A stretch of DNA of 39,465 nucleotides from Billgrantia bachuensis (GCF_011742165.1 NZ_JAAQTO010000031.1:1-39465); one strand, 5' to 3'. Numbered from the stretch's first letter, positions 16,678 to 25,684 are shown. Notes: a model not told the origin generated them from the sequence alone. Program-made: numbers and translations.

Positions 16678-18702
16678 ATGCAATTCGTCAACGAATACCC
16701 CCATGCCGTCGAGCGGCATGACCTCGTCCGGATTCCCATGCGCGACGGGGTGCACCTCTGCGCACGCCTGTGGCTTCCGAACAGCGCGCACGATGCGCCG
16801 GCACCGGCCATTCTCGAATACATCCCCTACCGACTGCGCGACGGCACCGTACTGCGCGATGCCATGCACCATCATTACTTTGCCGGGCACGGCTATGCAT
16901 CGCTGCGCGTGGATCTACGGGGCAGTGGCGAATCGGAAGGCGTGTTGCGCGACGAGTACCTCGAGCAGGAACTCGCCGATGGCGAGGATATCCTGGCCTG
17001 GATCGCCCAGCAGCCATGGTGCGATGGCAGTGTCGGCATGATCGGTATCTCATGGGGCGGGTTCAACGGCCTGCAACTGGCCGAACGGCGCCCCGAACCG
17101 CTCAAGGCCGTGGTCAGCGTCTGCTCCACCGACGACCGCTATGCCGATGACGTGCACTACATGGGAGGTTGTCTGCTGGGTGACAACCTCTCCTGGGCCT
17201 CGACCATGTTCGCCTTGAATTCGCTGCCGCCGGACCCTGAGGTAGTCGGCGAACGCTGGCGTGAGATGTGGCGCGAGCGGCTGGAGGGCAGCGGTCTGTG
17301 GCTGGCGACCTGGCTCGATCACCCCCATCGCGACGCTTACTGGCGGCACGGCTCGATCTGCGAGAACTTCGCCGGCGTCGAAGCCCCGGTGCTCGCGGTG
17401 AGCGGCTGGGCAGACGGCTACTCCAACGCGGTGCCTCGACTGGTGGAGCAGCTCCCCGGTGTGTGCAAAGGCTTGATCGGCCCCTGGAGCCACAAGTACC
17501 CCCACCTGGGTCAACCGGGCCCGGCCATCGGCTTTCTTCAGGAGTGCCGGCGCTGGTGGGACCAGTGGCTCAAGGGTGAAGCCTGCGGCATCGAGCGGGA
17601 CCCGGCGCTGCGCGTGTGGATGCAGGAGAGCATGCCACCGGCGGCGCGGTACGACCAGCGACCCGGCCGATGGGTCGCCGAGCCGACCTGGCCCTCAGAG
17701 AACGTCACATCCTGGCGGCTGCCGCTGGCACCGGGGCGGTTGTGCATGGATGAAGAATCTCCGAGCGAACAGGCCGCCCAGTCGGTGCAGTCGCCCCTCT
17801 CCTGCGGCCTTTACGCGGGCAAGTGGTGCTCCTATGTGGCCGGCCCCGACCTGCCCCTCGACCAGCGCCGGGAGGACGGCGGTTCGCTGGTCTTCGATTC
17901 GCCGCCTCTCGACGAGACGTTGGAGATTCTGGGCCAGCCCCGTGTCGAGCTGGCCCTGTCAGCCGACCGGCCCGTGGCCCAGGTTGCCGTGCGCCTGTGC
18001 GACGTGGCGCCCGACGGCAGGTCGACTCGCGTCACCTATGGGCTGCTCAACCTGACCCACCGCGACAGTCATGCCGACCCATCGCCGCTGGAACCTGGCC
18101 AGTCCTACCGGGTCAGCGTGAAGCTGAACGACGTTGCCCAGGCGTTTCCTGTCGGCCATCGGATCAGGCTCTCTCTCTCCAGCTCGTACTGGCCCCTGGC
18201 CTGGCCGGCTCCCGAGCCGGTGCAACTGACAATCCGGAACCGGGACAGCGCGCTGGTCTTGCCGCTGCGCTCGCCGCGCCCCGAGGACACCGAACTGAAG
18301 CCCTTCGCAGCACCCGAGTGTGCCCCGCCTCCCACCAGCACGCCGCTCGAGCCGGCGATACACCGCTGGGATATCCGGCATGAGCTGGAGAGCGATACCA
18401 CAATGCTGGAGGTAACCGATGATTCGGGCGCGCTGCTTCTGGACGAGACAGGCATGACGACCCGCACCCGGACGCAGGAACGCTACAGCTCACGCCAGCA
18501 GGACTTCGATTCCATCCGCGGCGAAACGCACTGGGAGTGTGGGCGCAGTCGAGGCGAATGGAGCATCCATACCGTGACCCACACGGTACTCACGGCCAAC
18601 GCGCAGAACTTTCAGCTCCAGGCCAGCCTGGAAGCCTTCGAGGGTGAGCGTCAGGTCTACTACAGAACCTGGCACCGCACCATTCCGCGCAAGCTGGTCT
18701 AG
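16678..18702 (+). CDS. CocE/NonD family alpha/beta hydrolase (X-Pro peptidase S15-like)
   Basis: A 674-residue serine hydrolase. The catalytic domain opens VRIPMRDGVHLCARLWLP and carries the nucleophile Ser125 in GISWGG, a likely acid Asp247 in SGWADGY and a likely His272 in GPWSHKYPH. A C-terminal jelly-roll domain (PF08530-like, about 360-540) follows, then roughly 120 extra residues (from DTELKPFAAPE) of unknown role. There is no signal peptide, so it is cytoplasmic. Enzymes of this fold cleave X-Pro peptides, cocaine-type esters or beta-lactam esters; the substrate is not predictable. It converges on the peptide-type ABC importer, so imported peptides or esters are a possible substrate. 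Confidence 0.9.
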   Translation: MQFVNEYPHAVERHDLVRIPMRDGVHLCARLWLPNSAHDAPAPAILEYIPYRLRDGTVLRDAMHHHYFAGHGYASLRVDLRGSGESEGVLRDEYLEQELADGEDILAWIAQQPWCDGSVGMIGISWGGFNGLQLAERRPEPLKAVVSVCSTDDRYADDVHYMGGCLLGDNLSWASTMFALNSLPPDPEVVGERWREMWRERLEGSGLWLATWLDHPHRDAYWRHGSICENFAGVEAPVLAVSGWADGYSNAVPRLVEQLPGVCKGLIGPWSHKYPHLGQPGPAIGFLQECRRWWDQWLKGEACGIERDPALRVWMQESMPPAARYDQRPGRWVAEPTWPSENVTSWRLPLAPGRLCMDEESPSEQAAQSVQSPLSCGLYAGKWCSYVAGPDLPLDQRREDGGSLVFDSPPLDETLEILGQPRVELALSADRPVAQVAVRLCDVAPDGRSTRVTYGLLNLTHRDSHADPSPLEPGQSYRVSVKLNDVAQAFPVGHRIRLSLSSSYWPLAWPAPEPVQLTIRNRDSALVLPLRSPRPEDTELKPFAAPECAPPPTSTPLEPAIHRWDIRHELESDTTMLEVTDDSGALLLDETGMTTRTRTQERYSSRQQDFDSIRGETHWECGRSRGEWSIHTVTHTVLTANAQNFQLQASLEAFEGERQVYYRTWHRTIPRKLV

Positions 18703-18710
18703 TTGACGTA

Positions 18711-18731
18711 CAAGCGGCTCCAACCCGCTTG
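18711..18731. terminator. Short hairpin between convergent hydrolase and ABC operon
   Basis: CAAGCGG (18711-18717), loop CTCCAAC, CCGCTTG (18725-18731), a 7-pair stem in the 42-base gap between the ends of two convergent transcription units. No T-tract follows, so it is only a possible terminator. Confidence 0.4.
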
Positions 18732-18744
18732 CCCAAGCGTTCTC

Positions 18745-19788
18745 TCAGCCAGGCCGAGAGGACCGGCCAGCGCTGCCCGCTCCGACGGTATCGGTGTCGG
18801 GGTCTTCCGGGGTGTTCACAGGAAAATGACAGCGAAAGGTATGCCCCTCCTCTGCCGTGGTGACTTCCGGATCCACCTGGCTGCAGATCTCTTGCGCCTT
18901 GGGGCAGCGAGTATGAAACTCGCACGCCGGGGGACGCTGCATCAGGCTGGGTACGTCGCCACGAGCCTCGATCCGTTCCAGCCTGGCATCCGGGTCGGGC
19001 TCCGGGTTCGCCGAGAGCAGCACTTCGGTATAGGGATGGCGAGGGCGGTAAAAGACCTCCTCGGTCGGGCCTTTCTCGACGAAGCGCCCCAGGTACATGA
19101 CCGCCATGTGATCCGAAATATGGCGTACCACATTGAGATTGTGGGTGATGACCAGCATTCCGATACCTAGCTCTTCCTGCAATCGAGCCAACAGGTTGAT
19201 GACTTCGCCTTGCACCGAGACATCGAGCCCAGCCGTTGGCTCATCGGCGATGATCAGCCGCGGGTCGAGGGCAAGCGCCCGCGCCACCCCCACGCGGCGC
19301 GCCTGGCCGCCGGAAAGCTGATGCGGGAAGCGCTGGGCGAATTCCTCACTGAGCCCGACCATCTCCAGCAGTCGCTTGGCCTCGACATCCCTGTCCCTGT
19401 CGCGTATGCCATGGATCAAGAAGGGTTCGGTGATCAGCGAACGCACGGTCAATCTGGGGGAAAGCGACCCGACCGGATCCTGAAACATCATGGCCATGTC
19501 GCGGCGAAAGGGCTTATAGCTTCGCTGCGAGAGGTCGGTCAACTCCCGGCCGTCGAAACGGATCGATCCGGAGTGAGCCGGATTGAGGCCCATGAGAGTG
19601 CGAGCGATGGTCGACTTACCCGAGCCGCTCTCGCCCACCAGCCCCAGCGTCTCGCCCGGCCGCACCTGGAAGGAGACGTCGCACACCGCATCGATATAGG
19701 GATCGGAGGTACGTGTCGCCAGGGCGCGCAGCATCCCCATGCTGCGAAAGCGAACCTTGAGGTTTTCGACTTCCAGCAGTGCATTCAT
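18745..19788 (-). CDS. Peptide-type ABC transporter ATP-binding protein (DppF/OppF type)
   Basis: The second ATPase of the importer, 347 residues. Walker A GESGSGKST, signature LSGGQARR, Walker B LIIADEPTAGLD and the switch histidine ITHNLNV are all present. The C-terminal oligopeptide/dipeptide (HPY) motif reads RPPACEFHTRCPKAQEIC. It overlaps the preceding ATPase gene by an ATGA and is the last gene of the operon. Together with the first ATPase it should form a heterodimer powering import. Confidence 0.95.
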   Translation of the reverse strand: MNALLEVENLKVRFRSMGMLRALATRTSDPYIDAVCDVSFQVRPGETLGLVGESGSGKSTIARTLMGLNPAHSGSIRFDGRELTDLSQRSYKPFRRDMAMMFQDPVGSLSPRLTVRSLITEPFLIHGIRDRDRDVEAKRLLEMVGLSEEFAQRFPHQLSGGQARRVGVARALALDPRLIIADEPTAGLDVSVQGEVINLLARLQEELGIGMLVITHNLNVVRHISDHMAVMYLGRFVEKGPTEEVFYRPRHPYTEVLLSANPEPDPDARLERIEARGDVPSLMQRPPACEFHTRCPKAQEICSQVDPEVTTAEEGHTFRCHFPVNTPEDPDTDTVGAGSAGRSSRPG

Positions 19789-20882
19789 GGGCGTCCTCCC
19801 TCCTCGTTGCCTCCTTGCACCAGATGCCCTTCCTCCTTGTCGCGACTCGCTTCGGCCGGGTCGCGCAGGTGGCAGCGCGCGGTGTGCGTAGCCCCGCTAT
19901 CGACACGCCCGCTATCGACGTCGTAGCTAGGCGGGTGCTCCTCGTGGCAGCGCTCGAAGACATAAGGGCAGCGGGTCTTGAAGATGCAGCCCTGGGGCAC
20001 CCGGTTGAGCAGGTTGGGCACATTGCCCGGTATCGTCGGCAGACGACGCGTCTTCTCGCGAATCCGCCCCGGGTCGCATTGCAGCAGCGCTTGGGTATAG
20101 GGGTGGCCGGGCTTGTGAAAGATGTCCCGCACGCTGCCGCTCTCGACCACCTCGCCGGCGTACATGACGATGACGTCATCGCACAGCTCCGCTACCGTAC
20201 CCAGGTGGTGGGAGACGAAGAGAATCGAGCAGCCCAACTCTTGCTGCAGCCGCTTCAGCAGGTCGATGATCTGTACTTCCATCGTCGCGTCCAGCGCCGT
20301 GGTCGGCTCGTCGGCCAGCAGCAGCGCAGGCTCGACCAGCATGGCCATGGCGATGCAGATGCGTTGACGCATGCCCCCCGAAAATTGGTGAGGATAGTTC
20401 TGGATGCGGTCCTCGGGGTCGGGAATGCCCACCCGGCCCAGGGCCTCTATCGCTCGCCGGCGTTTCTCCGCCTTGGGAGCGCTGTCGCGGTACTGGATGT
20501 CGATCATATGGTCGCCCACCGACAGCACCCGGTTCAGCGATGTCATCGGGTCCTGGAAGATCATCGACATCCGCTGACCGCGAATGTCGCGCATCTGGCG
20601 AGGCGACAGCTCGAGCAAGTTCCGACCGTCGAGAAAGATCTCCCCCTGCGTGACGAGGGCGTTCTCTGCCAGCAGCCGAATGATGGCATAAGCCAGCGTC
20701 GACTTGCCGCTGCCGCTCTCTCCCACCACGCCGACGATACGCCCCCTGGGCACCGTCAGGGAGATATCGCGCAGCGCATGAATTCGTCCCTTGGGACTGC
20801 CGAAATCCAGCGACAGGTCACGGACCTCGAGCAGCGTGTCCGCCCTCTCCGGTGTCGTCGCTTGCAGGGAGGCCTGTGTCAT
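19785..20882 (-). CDS. Peptide-type ABC transporter ATP-binding protein (DppD/OppD type)
   Basis: The first ATPase of the importer, 365 residues. Walker A GESGSGKST, signature FSGGMRQR, Walker B LLLADEPTTALD and the HPY motif GCIFKTRCPYVFERC are visible. The open frame extends to 20990, but ATG 20882 overlaps the permease stop codon (ATGA) and has AGGAGGGATCT directly before it, so it is chosen. The last 30 residues are charged (REDPAEASRDKEEGHL-like), a species-specific tail. Confidence 0.95.
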   Translation of the reverse strand: MTQASLQATTPERADTLLEVRDLSLDFGSPKGRIHALRDISLTVPRGRIVGVVGESGSGKSTLAYAIIRLLAENALVTQGEIFLDGRNLLELSPRQMRDIRGQRMSMIFQDPMTSLNRVLSVGDHMIDIQYRDSAPKAEKRRRAIEALGRVGIPDPEDRIQNYPHQFSGGMRQRICIAMAMLVEPALLLADEPTTALDATMEVQIIDLLKRLQQELGCSILFVSHHLGTVAELCDDVIVMYAGEVVESGSVRDIFHKPGHPYTQALLQCDPGRIREKTRRLPTIPGNVPNLLNRVPQGCIFKTRCPYVFERCHEEHPPSYDVDSGRVDSGATHTARCHLRDPAEASRDKEEGHLVQGGNEEGGRP

Positions 20883-21772
20883 AGATCCCTCCTCAGCTTG
20901 GGATCGAAGATGTCCCGCAGTGCCTCGCCCAGGAAGGTGAAACCCAGCGTCGTCAGGATGATGGGAATACCGCCGGCGATGACCGGCCACGGCGAATTCT
21001 GGATATAGTTGTAGCCGTTGTTGAGAATCGTGCCCCAGGAAGGCGTGGGCGGCCGCACCCCCATGCCCAGGAAGCTGAGCCCCGCCTCCAGGGCGATGAC
21101 CAGCGGCACGTCCATGCTGGCCAGGATCAGCAGCGGCCCGATGACGTTGGGCATGATGTGCACGCCGAGAATGCGCCTCGTACTCGCCCCCATGGCGCGT
21201 TCGGCCAGCACGTACTCGTGGTCCCGCAGCGCCTGTGTCTGGGTACGCACCACGCGGGCGTAGACGGGTATCGAGGTGATCGCCACGACGAAGACCACCG
21301 TATAGAGACTCGGCCCCAGCAGGGTCACCACGGCCAGGGCAAAGATGATCACAGGAAAGGCACGCACCGAGTCGAGCAACAGCAGCAGGCCGTTATCCAG
21401 CCAGCGGGGGCCGAAACCGGCCACGAGACCGAGCAGCAACCCCAGCGACAGCGCCGCGGAAAGTGAAGCCAGCGCCACGATCAGGGCCACCTGCCCACCC
21501 ATGATCACGCGCGAGAAGGTGTCCCGGCCCAGTTGATCGGTGCCCATCAGGTTATGCCAGGTTGGCGGCCCGAGGCGCGGCCCGACCATTACCTGGGCCG
21601 GGTCGTAGGGAACGATGACATTGGCCAGCAGTGCACTGCCCACCATCAGCACCACGAGAATGAGCCCCAGCAGGCCCAGCGGATTCCTGCATAGTTGGCG
21701 CCAGTGCTGAACCCAGGCGCTGGGCTCGCGCATCGGCTGCCCTTCGCTGCGCGTCATATCGGTGGCTGGCAT
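20879..21772 (-). CDS. Peptide-type ABC transporter permease (DppC type)
   Basis: An inner-membrane permease of 297 residues. It has the N-terminal OppC/DppC segment RNPLGLLGLILVVLMVGSALLA, the GTDQLGRDTFSRVIMGGQ signature before the core helices, and the EAA loop RAMGASTRRILGVHIMPN that contacts the ATPases. The C-terminus reads LGEALRDIFDPKLRRDL. ATG 21772 overlaps the stop of the preceding permease by one base (TGATG); a GTG three bases earlier is less likely. Confidence 0.95.
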   Translation of the reverse strand: MPATDMTRSEGQPMREPSAWVQHWRQLCRNPLGLLGLILVVLMVGSALLANVIVPYDPAQVMVGPRLGPPTWHNLMGTDQLGRDTFSRVIMGGQVALIVALASLSAALSLGLLLGLVAGFGPRWLDNGLLLLLDSVRAFPVIIFALAVVTLLGPSLYTVVFVVAITSIPVYARVVRTQTQALRDHEYVLAERAMGASTRRILGVHIMPNVIGPLLILASMDVPLVIALEAGLSFLGMGVRPPTPSWGTILNNGYNYIQNSPWPVIAGGIPIILTTLGFTFLGEALRDIFDPKLRRDL

Positions 21773-22710
21773 CACAGGCTCTCCCGTACGCGTGGATCCA
21801 GTGCCGCATTGATCAGATCGGAAAGCGTGGTGGAGATCACGAACAGTGCGGTGGTAACCAGCACCGTCCCCATGACAACGGGATAGTTGCGTGTACCGAC
21901 CGCATTGACGATCAGCGCACCGAGGCCGGGCCGGGCAAAAACCACCTCCGCGAAGACCGCTGCCGACAGCAGATGCGCCATGCCCACCCCGAGCACGGTA
22001 ACGGTAGGCAGGATGGCCAGTCTCAGCGCGTAGCGCAGTATGATGCGCCGTTCCGGCAGCCCGAAGGCGCGTGCCATCCGCACATGGCTTTCGCCCATGA
22101 CTTCAAGCATCGAGGCCCGGACGATGCGAGAGATGTACCCGACCCAGCCTACGCCGACGGCGAAAGCAGGCAGGATCAAGTGCCTCACCCTGTCCCAGAA
22201 CCCCTCCCCCGCGCCGATCGCCGGCAGCCAGCCCAGCATCACGGCGAAGATGAGCAAGGCATATACCGCCATGACGAAGGAGGGAATCGCGATCGTGCCC
22301 ACCGAGAACACACCGATGAACTTGTCGATGAGCGAGTTGCGCCGGATCGCCGAATAGCAGCCCAGTGGAATGCCGACCAACGCGGCCCAGGTAATGGACG
22401 TCAGGATCAGCACGATCGTGTACGGCATTTCGCCGAACACGATCCGACTGACGGGGCGCTGGGTAAAGACATCAGTGCCCATGTCGCCCCGCACCACATC
22501 GGCAAAGAAGGTGACGATCTGCACGGGAAGCGGCCTGTCGAGCCCCATGGTTTCATGCAGCAGAGCCCGCTGCTCCGGCGTGGCCCGAGGACCCAGCATG
22601 ATCGAGGCCGGGTCACCGGGTACGGCATGGATCATGACGAACAGCAAGGTGACGGCAAGCACCACGATGGCGACGGCAAGGACCAGCCGCCTGAGCAGAT
22701 AGAGCAGCAT
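21772..22710 (-). CDS. Peptide-type ABC transporter permease (DppB type)
   Basis: An inner-membrane permease of 312 residues with six hydrophobic helices. It shows the DppB start MLLYLLRRLVLAVAIVVLAVTLLFVM, the HAVPGDPA loop after helix 1, and the EAA loop RAFGLPERRIILRYALR. It lies 54 bases after the binding-protein gene, with a stem-loop between them, and is coupled to DppC. Which nutrients are imported (peptides, nickel chelates, glutathione, opines) cannot be told from permeases. Confidence 0.95.
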   Translation of the reverse strand: MLLYLLRRLVLAVAIVVLAVTLLFVMIHAVPGDPASIMLGPRATPEQRALLHETMGLDRPLPVQIVTFFADVVRGDMGTDVFTQRPVSRIVFGEMPYTIVLILTSITWAALVGIPLGCYSAIRRNSLIDKFIGVFSVGTIAIPSFVMAVYALLIFAVMLGWLPAIGAGEGFWDRVRHLILPAFAVGVGWVGYISRIVRASMLEVMGESHVRMARAFGLPERRIILRYALRLAILPTVTVLGVGMAHLLSAAVFAEVVFARPGLGALIVNAVGTRNYPVVMGTVLVTTALFVISTTLSDLINAALDPRVRESL

Positions 22711-22718
22711 GAGCGAAC

Positions 22719-22762
22719 CCCTGGGATGCCGAAAGTGGAGGGCGCCCTCCAGGCGCCCAGGG
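22719..22762 (-). terminator. Stem-loop between binding-protein and DppB-type permease genes
   Basis: A perfect 16-base palindrome TGGAGGGCGCCCTCCA (22736-22751) sits inside an outer pair CCCTGGG (22719-22725) / CCCAGGG (22756-22762). It fills the gap right after the binding-protein stop. There is no U-tract, so it more likely protects the binding-protein mRNA from 3' decay or partially attenuates than terminates fully. The structure is seen; the role is inferred. Confidence 0.55.
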
Positions 22763-22764
22763 AA

Positions 22765-24360
22765 TCAGACAGGATCGAAGAAACGGAACAGTGGGCGCCC
22801 GTCGGGCCTCGTTGCCGGCGTCATGACCGACTCGCGGTAAACGAACGGGGAGCCCTCGTGCGTCAGGAAGCGATAGGCACCGGACTCTTCCAGCAGATCC
22901 TGCATTTCCCGGTACATCTCCGCGCGCTCCTCCTCGTCCTGCACCGTGACGGCCTCGGCGTTGAGTTCGTCGAAACGTTCGTTGCAGAAGCGCTCCCAGT
23001 TCCAGTTGCCCACCTGCTCGCAGGTGAAGAACGTAGTGGCGTAGTAAGGGTCCGGCACCATCGAGAAGCGCTGGAGGATAAGCTCCATCTCCTGCCAGCG
23101 GTCGCCTTCGGACTCCATGCCGATCGACCAGAACGACCCGGGATCCTGGACATCGATCTCCAGGGTGATGCCTATCTGCCCCAACTGGGCCTGAAGCATC
23201 TCGGCCATGGCGGTAAACTTGGATTCGTTGAGCACGTCGATACGCAGCGAGATGCCTTCGGCTCCCGCCTCGCGCAGGTATTCCCGCGCTTTTTCCAAGT
23301 CCCCCTCTGGAGGGATGAGCGCCTGCTCCCGATGCCCTACCAGGCCCGGCGCCACCATGCCGGTCGCCACCTCCGCCTGGCCAAAGTAGCCCACGTCCAA
23401 TAGCTGCGGTACGTTGATCGCCCACTGCACCGCACGGCGGACATTGATGTCCTGCAGCTTGGGATTCTCCGTGTTCATCCCGACATAGACGTAGTACAGC
23501 GAGGGACGCTCTTCGATAACGGTATCCTGAGGAGGATCGCTCTTGAACTCGTCCAGTGTGGACAGACTGATGTGGGTGAAATCGAGATCGCCGGAGCGAT
23601 AGGCGGTTTCCGCCGTTCTGGGATCGCCGATGGGCAATATACGAATTTCATCGAAGCCGGGTTTCGGCCCCGTCCACTCCGGATTTCGCTTGAGGATCAC
23701 CACCTGGTTGGGCCGCCATTCATCGAGAACATAAGGACCGGAAAAACTCGGCGGCTCCATGCCGAAATCGCCGCCATCTTCCGTTGCTTCCAGCACCGCT
23801 TTCTTCGAGACGATATGGCCCACACCATAAGGTAGCGTCACATTCCACAAGGGCTCAAAAGGTGATTTAAGAACGATTACGCCTGTGTAATCGTCTTCCA
23901 CTTCAACATGATCCAACGGCCCCCAGTCATCCTTTACTGGGGAGTTGTGTTCTATAACTCTCTCGAAAGAGAACTTGACGTCCTCAGCGGTCATCTCTCC
24001 GTAGCCGCCGGTAAACATGATGCCTTCACGCAGCTTGAACCGAATATGCGTCGGATCGACCTGCTCTATCCATTCTGCGGCTTGTAGCTCCGTCTCCCAT
24101 TCTGAACCAGGCTTGTAATGTATCAGCTTGGAATAAATGCAGTTCATCACATCGACGTTGTAAGCATTCTGATAAAAGCCGGGATCCAACTTGTTGATAT
24201 CCGCATAGGAGCGAACCCTTAACACTCCTCCACCGGATCCTTCTGCGGCCCATATTGCCTGCGAGAGCGGCATACCGGCTGCCATGATGCCAGCGGTCGT
24301 CATGGCAGAAGTCTGAAGAAACTCGCGGCGATTGAGAGAATAACCCTTTCTGCTTTTCAT
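22765..24360 (-). CDS. ABC transporter substrate-binding protein, family 5 (DppA/OppA type)
   Basis: A 531-residue periplasmic binding protein. The N-terminus contains a twin-arginine signal, NRREFLQTSAMTTAGIMAAG, with cleavage probably near IWAAEG. The mature protein reads LRVRSYADINKLDPG, then IRFKLREGIMFTGGYGEMTAEDVKFSFERV, the family 5 pattern. The open frame extends to 24399, but ATG 24360 begins the signal peptide and has AAGGA seven bases upstream. The first 400 bases use more A/T-ending codons than the rest of the operon. It leads the operon binding protein-DppB-DppC-DppD-DppF. A perfect inverted repeat lies 29 bases upstream of its start. Confidence 0.95.
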   Translation of the reverse strand: MKSRKGYSLNRREFLQTSAMTTAGIMAAGMPLSQAIWAAEGSGGGVLRVRSYADINKLDPGFYQNAYNVDVMNCIYSKLIHYKPGSEWETELQAAEWIEQVDPTHIRFKLREGIMFTGGYGEMTAEDVKFSFERVIEHNSPVKDDWGPLDHVEVEDDYTGVIVLKSPFEPLWNVTLPYGVGHIVSKKAVLEATEDGGDFGMEPPSFSGPYVLDEWRPNQVVILKRNPEWTGPKPGFDEIRILPIGDPRTAETAYRSGDLDFTHISLSTLDEFKSDPPQDTVIEERPSLYYVYVGMNTENPKLQDINVRRAVQWAINVPQLLDVGYFGQAEVATGMVAPGLVGHREQALIPPEGDLEKAREYLREAGAEGISLRIDVLNESKFTAMAEMLQAQLGQIGITLEIDVQDPGSFWSIGMESEGDRWQEMELILQRFSMVPDPYYATTFFTCEQVGNWNWERFCNERFDELNAEAVTVQDEEERAEMYREMQDLLEESGAYRFLTHEGSPFVYRESVMTPATRPDGRPLFRFFDPV

Positions 24361-24388
24361 AAGATCGTCCTTGCGTATTATTCGTTTA

Positions 24389-24404
24389 ACGTCACGCATG
24401 ACGT
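24389..24404. promoter_or_regulatory. Palindrome upstream of the peptide-type ABC operon, candidate operator
   Basis: ACGTCA-CGCA-TGACGT, a perfect 6-base dyad 29 bases before the binding-protein start codon. Its position suggests an operator near the transcription start of the five-gene importer operon. No neighbouring regulator gene is present on this side, and no clear -35/-10 pair could be assigned. Confidence 0.4.
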
Positions 24405-24571
24405 ACCATGATCAGCCTGCTTGTTTGCAAAGATTATTTAGCTACTAAGCTGTAGCACACACCCTCGAAGTGCGCCATTCCAATAGCGATCCATGAATAG
24501 CGCTTGGTTGTCGACATGCAAGTGCACACAAATGAATCTTATATTGCTAAAACAGAAACTAATGAAACAAC

Positions 24572-25537
24572 TCAAAGCCCCTGCGCGCCTCGGCGCAGCC
24601 AATCATGCACAAAGGAGAGCTTGCGGCGTGCGGCATCCGACAGCACGAAGGGGTAGAGATCGGAAAGCCCCATGGATCGATTGACGTGATTGACCCCTAC
24701 CGTGAGGGAGGCCGCGACATGAATCAGGCGCATGGCATCAGGTTCCGAATAGGGGTCCCAACCCGGGTTCGGCAGCTCCGGCGAAGACAGGCCCGCCGCT
24801 ACAAAGCTGTCCGTGATATCGGTCAGGTGCAGAAGGTGCGCCGCAGTCTCGGCCCAATCCTCGTGCGGATGCGCAGAGGCGTAGGTCGTCAGGAAACGCT
24901 GCCTCCAGTCGGGTGGTGGGCCATTCTGGTAATGCTGCTGGAGCGCAGCAGGGTAATCCCTTCGTTCATCACCGAACTCGGCACGGAAGGCATCGAGGAA
25001 ATCGTAGCGAAGACTGAGCCGCCACCAGAGCATATGCGAGATTTCGTGGCGCATGTGGCCGATCATGGTGCGGTAGGGCTCATCCAGGGCCTGGCGCCGG
25101 GTTGTGCTCAGCACCGGGTCCGCCTCGGCCACGCTGATGGTTACTTTACCGGCAACATGACCCATGAGCACTGGGGTCGGGCCTTCGGCGAGCAGGTGAA
25201 AGACGGGGCGTGCGCCGGGATCCTCCGGCCGGAACCAGTGCCAGCGGCCGAGATTGTCGAGGACCCAGCGCTTGGCGGCCTCGGTCTTCGCCCAGTTCGG
25301 GATGGCGCCGGGAATCGAGGGATCGGGGGCCAGCTCCGTCATGGCACAGGAGCGACAGAAAGCCCCCTGTTCAGGAGCGATCCAGTTGCAGCTGATGACC
25401 TCCCGATTGACGCAGAAAGGAGGCATGGGCAGGAAGGCCCGCGCCTGTGGATCATAAGCGACGGGTATTCCGTCGGCAGTAGCGAGATTGTCGAACCACA
25501 GCGAACCGGAACCGACTGGATTGGCAAAGACGCGCAT
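24572..25537 (-). CDS. Putative zinc-binding metallopeptidase family protein
   Basis: A 321-residue protein with two parts. Near the N-terminus, cysteines in PFCVNREVISCNW and GAFCRSCAM form a zinc-ribbon-like cluster. In the middle, IGHMRHEISHMLWW gives an HExxH-type metal site (HEISH), followed by HPHEDWAETAAHLLHL, whose Glu and His could be further ligands. This matches the putative zinc-binding metallopeptidase family (PF15887-like). There is no signal peptide. The open frame extends to 25558, but ATG 25537 has GGAGGTG seven bases upstream. Catalytic activity is not demonstrated for the family as far as I know. It is upstream of, and on the same strand as, the peptide-type ABC operon. Confidence 0.85.
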   Translation of the reverse strand: MRVFANPVGSGSLWFDNLATADGIPVAYDPQARAFLPMPPFCVNREVISCNWIAPEQGAFCRSCAMTELAPDPSIPGAIPNWAKTEAAKRWVLDNLGRWHWFRPEDPGARPVFHLLAEGPTPVLMGHVAGKVTISVAEADPVLSTTRRQALDEPYRTMIGHMRHEISHMLWWRLSLRYDFLDAFRAEFGDERRDYPAALQQHYQNGPPPDWRQRFLTTYASAHPHEDWAETAAHLLHLTDITDSFVAAGLSSPELPNPGWDPYSEPDAMRLIHVAASLTVGVNHVNRSMGLSDLYPFVLSDAARRKLSFVHDWLRRGAQGL

Positions 25538-25639
25538 AATCAAACACCTCCATAACATGCATCACTAGACAGCTGATAAAAACAAATGTCGTCCTCTTTA
25601 AGGCGAGCGTCAAACCTTCTACCTTTCTATTTTAAGTCA

Positions 25640-25684
25640 CTGAAAATAAAGAAGCCCGGCTACCAAGAAGACTTGGGCCGGGCT
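25640..25684 (-). terminator. Intrinsic terminator, minus strand
   Basis: In the minus direction AGCCCGGC-CCAAG, loop TCTT, CTTGG-TA-GCCGGGCT: 8 plus 5 pairs with a two-base bulge (25653-25684). It is followed by TCTTTATTTT, a good U-tract. It is the best-formed Rho-independent terminator in the window. It could end either the candidate small RNA just upstream or readthrough from the flavoprotein gene. Confidence 0.75.

Noticed and set aside
21973..23403. A 476-codon plus-strand frame opposite the peptide-type ABC genes
   Set aside because: It spans the antisense of two genes and their intergenic hairpin and has no recognisable domains; an artefact of high GC content.
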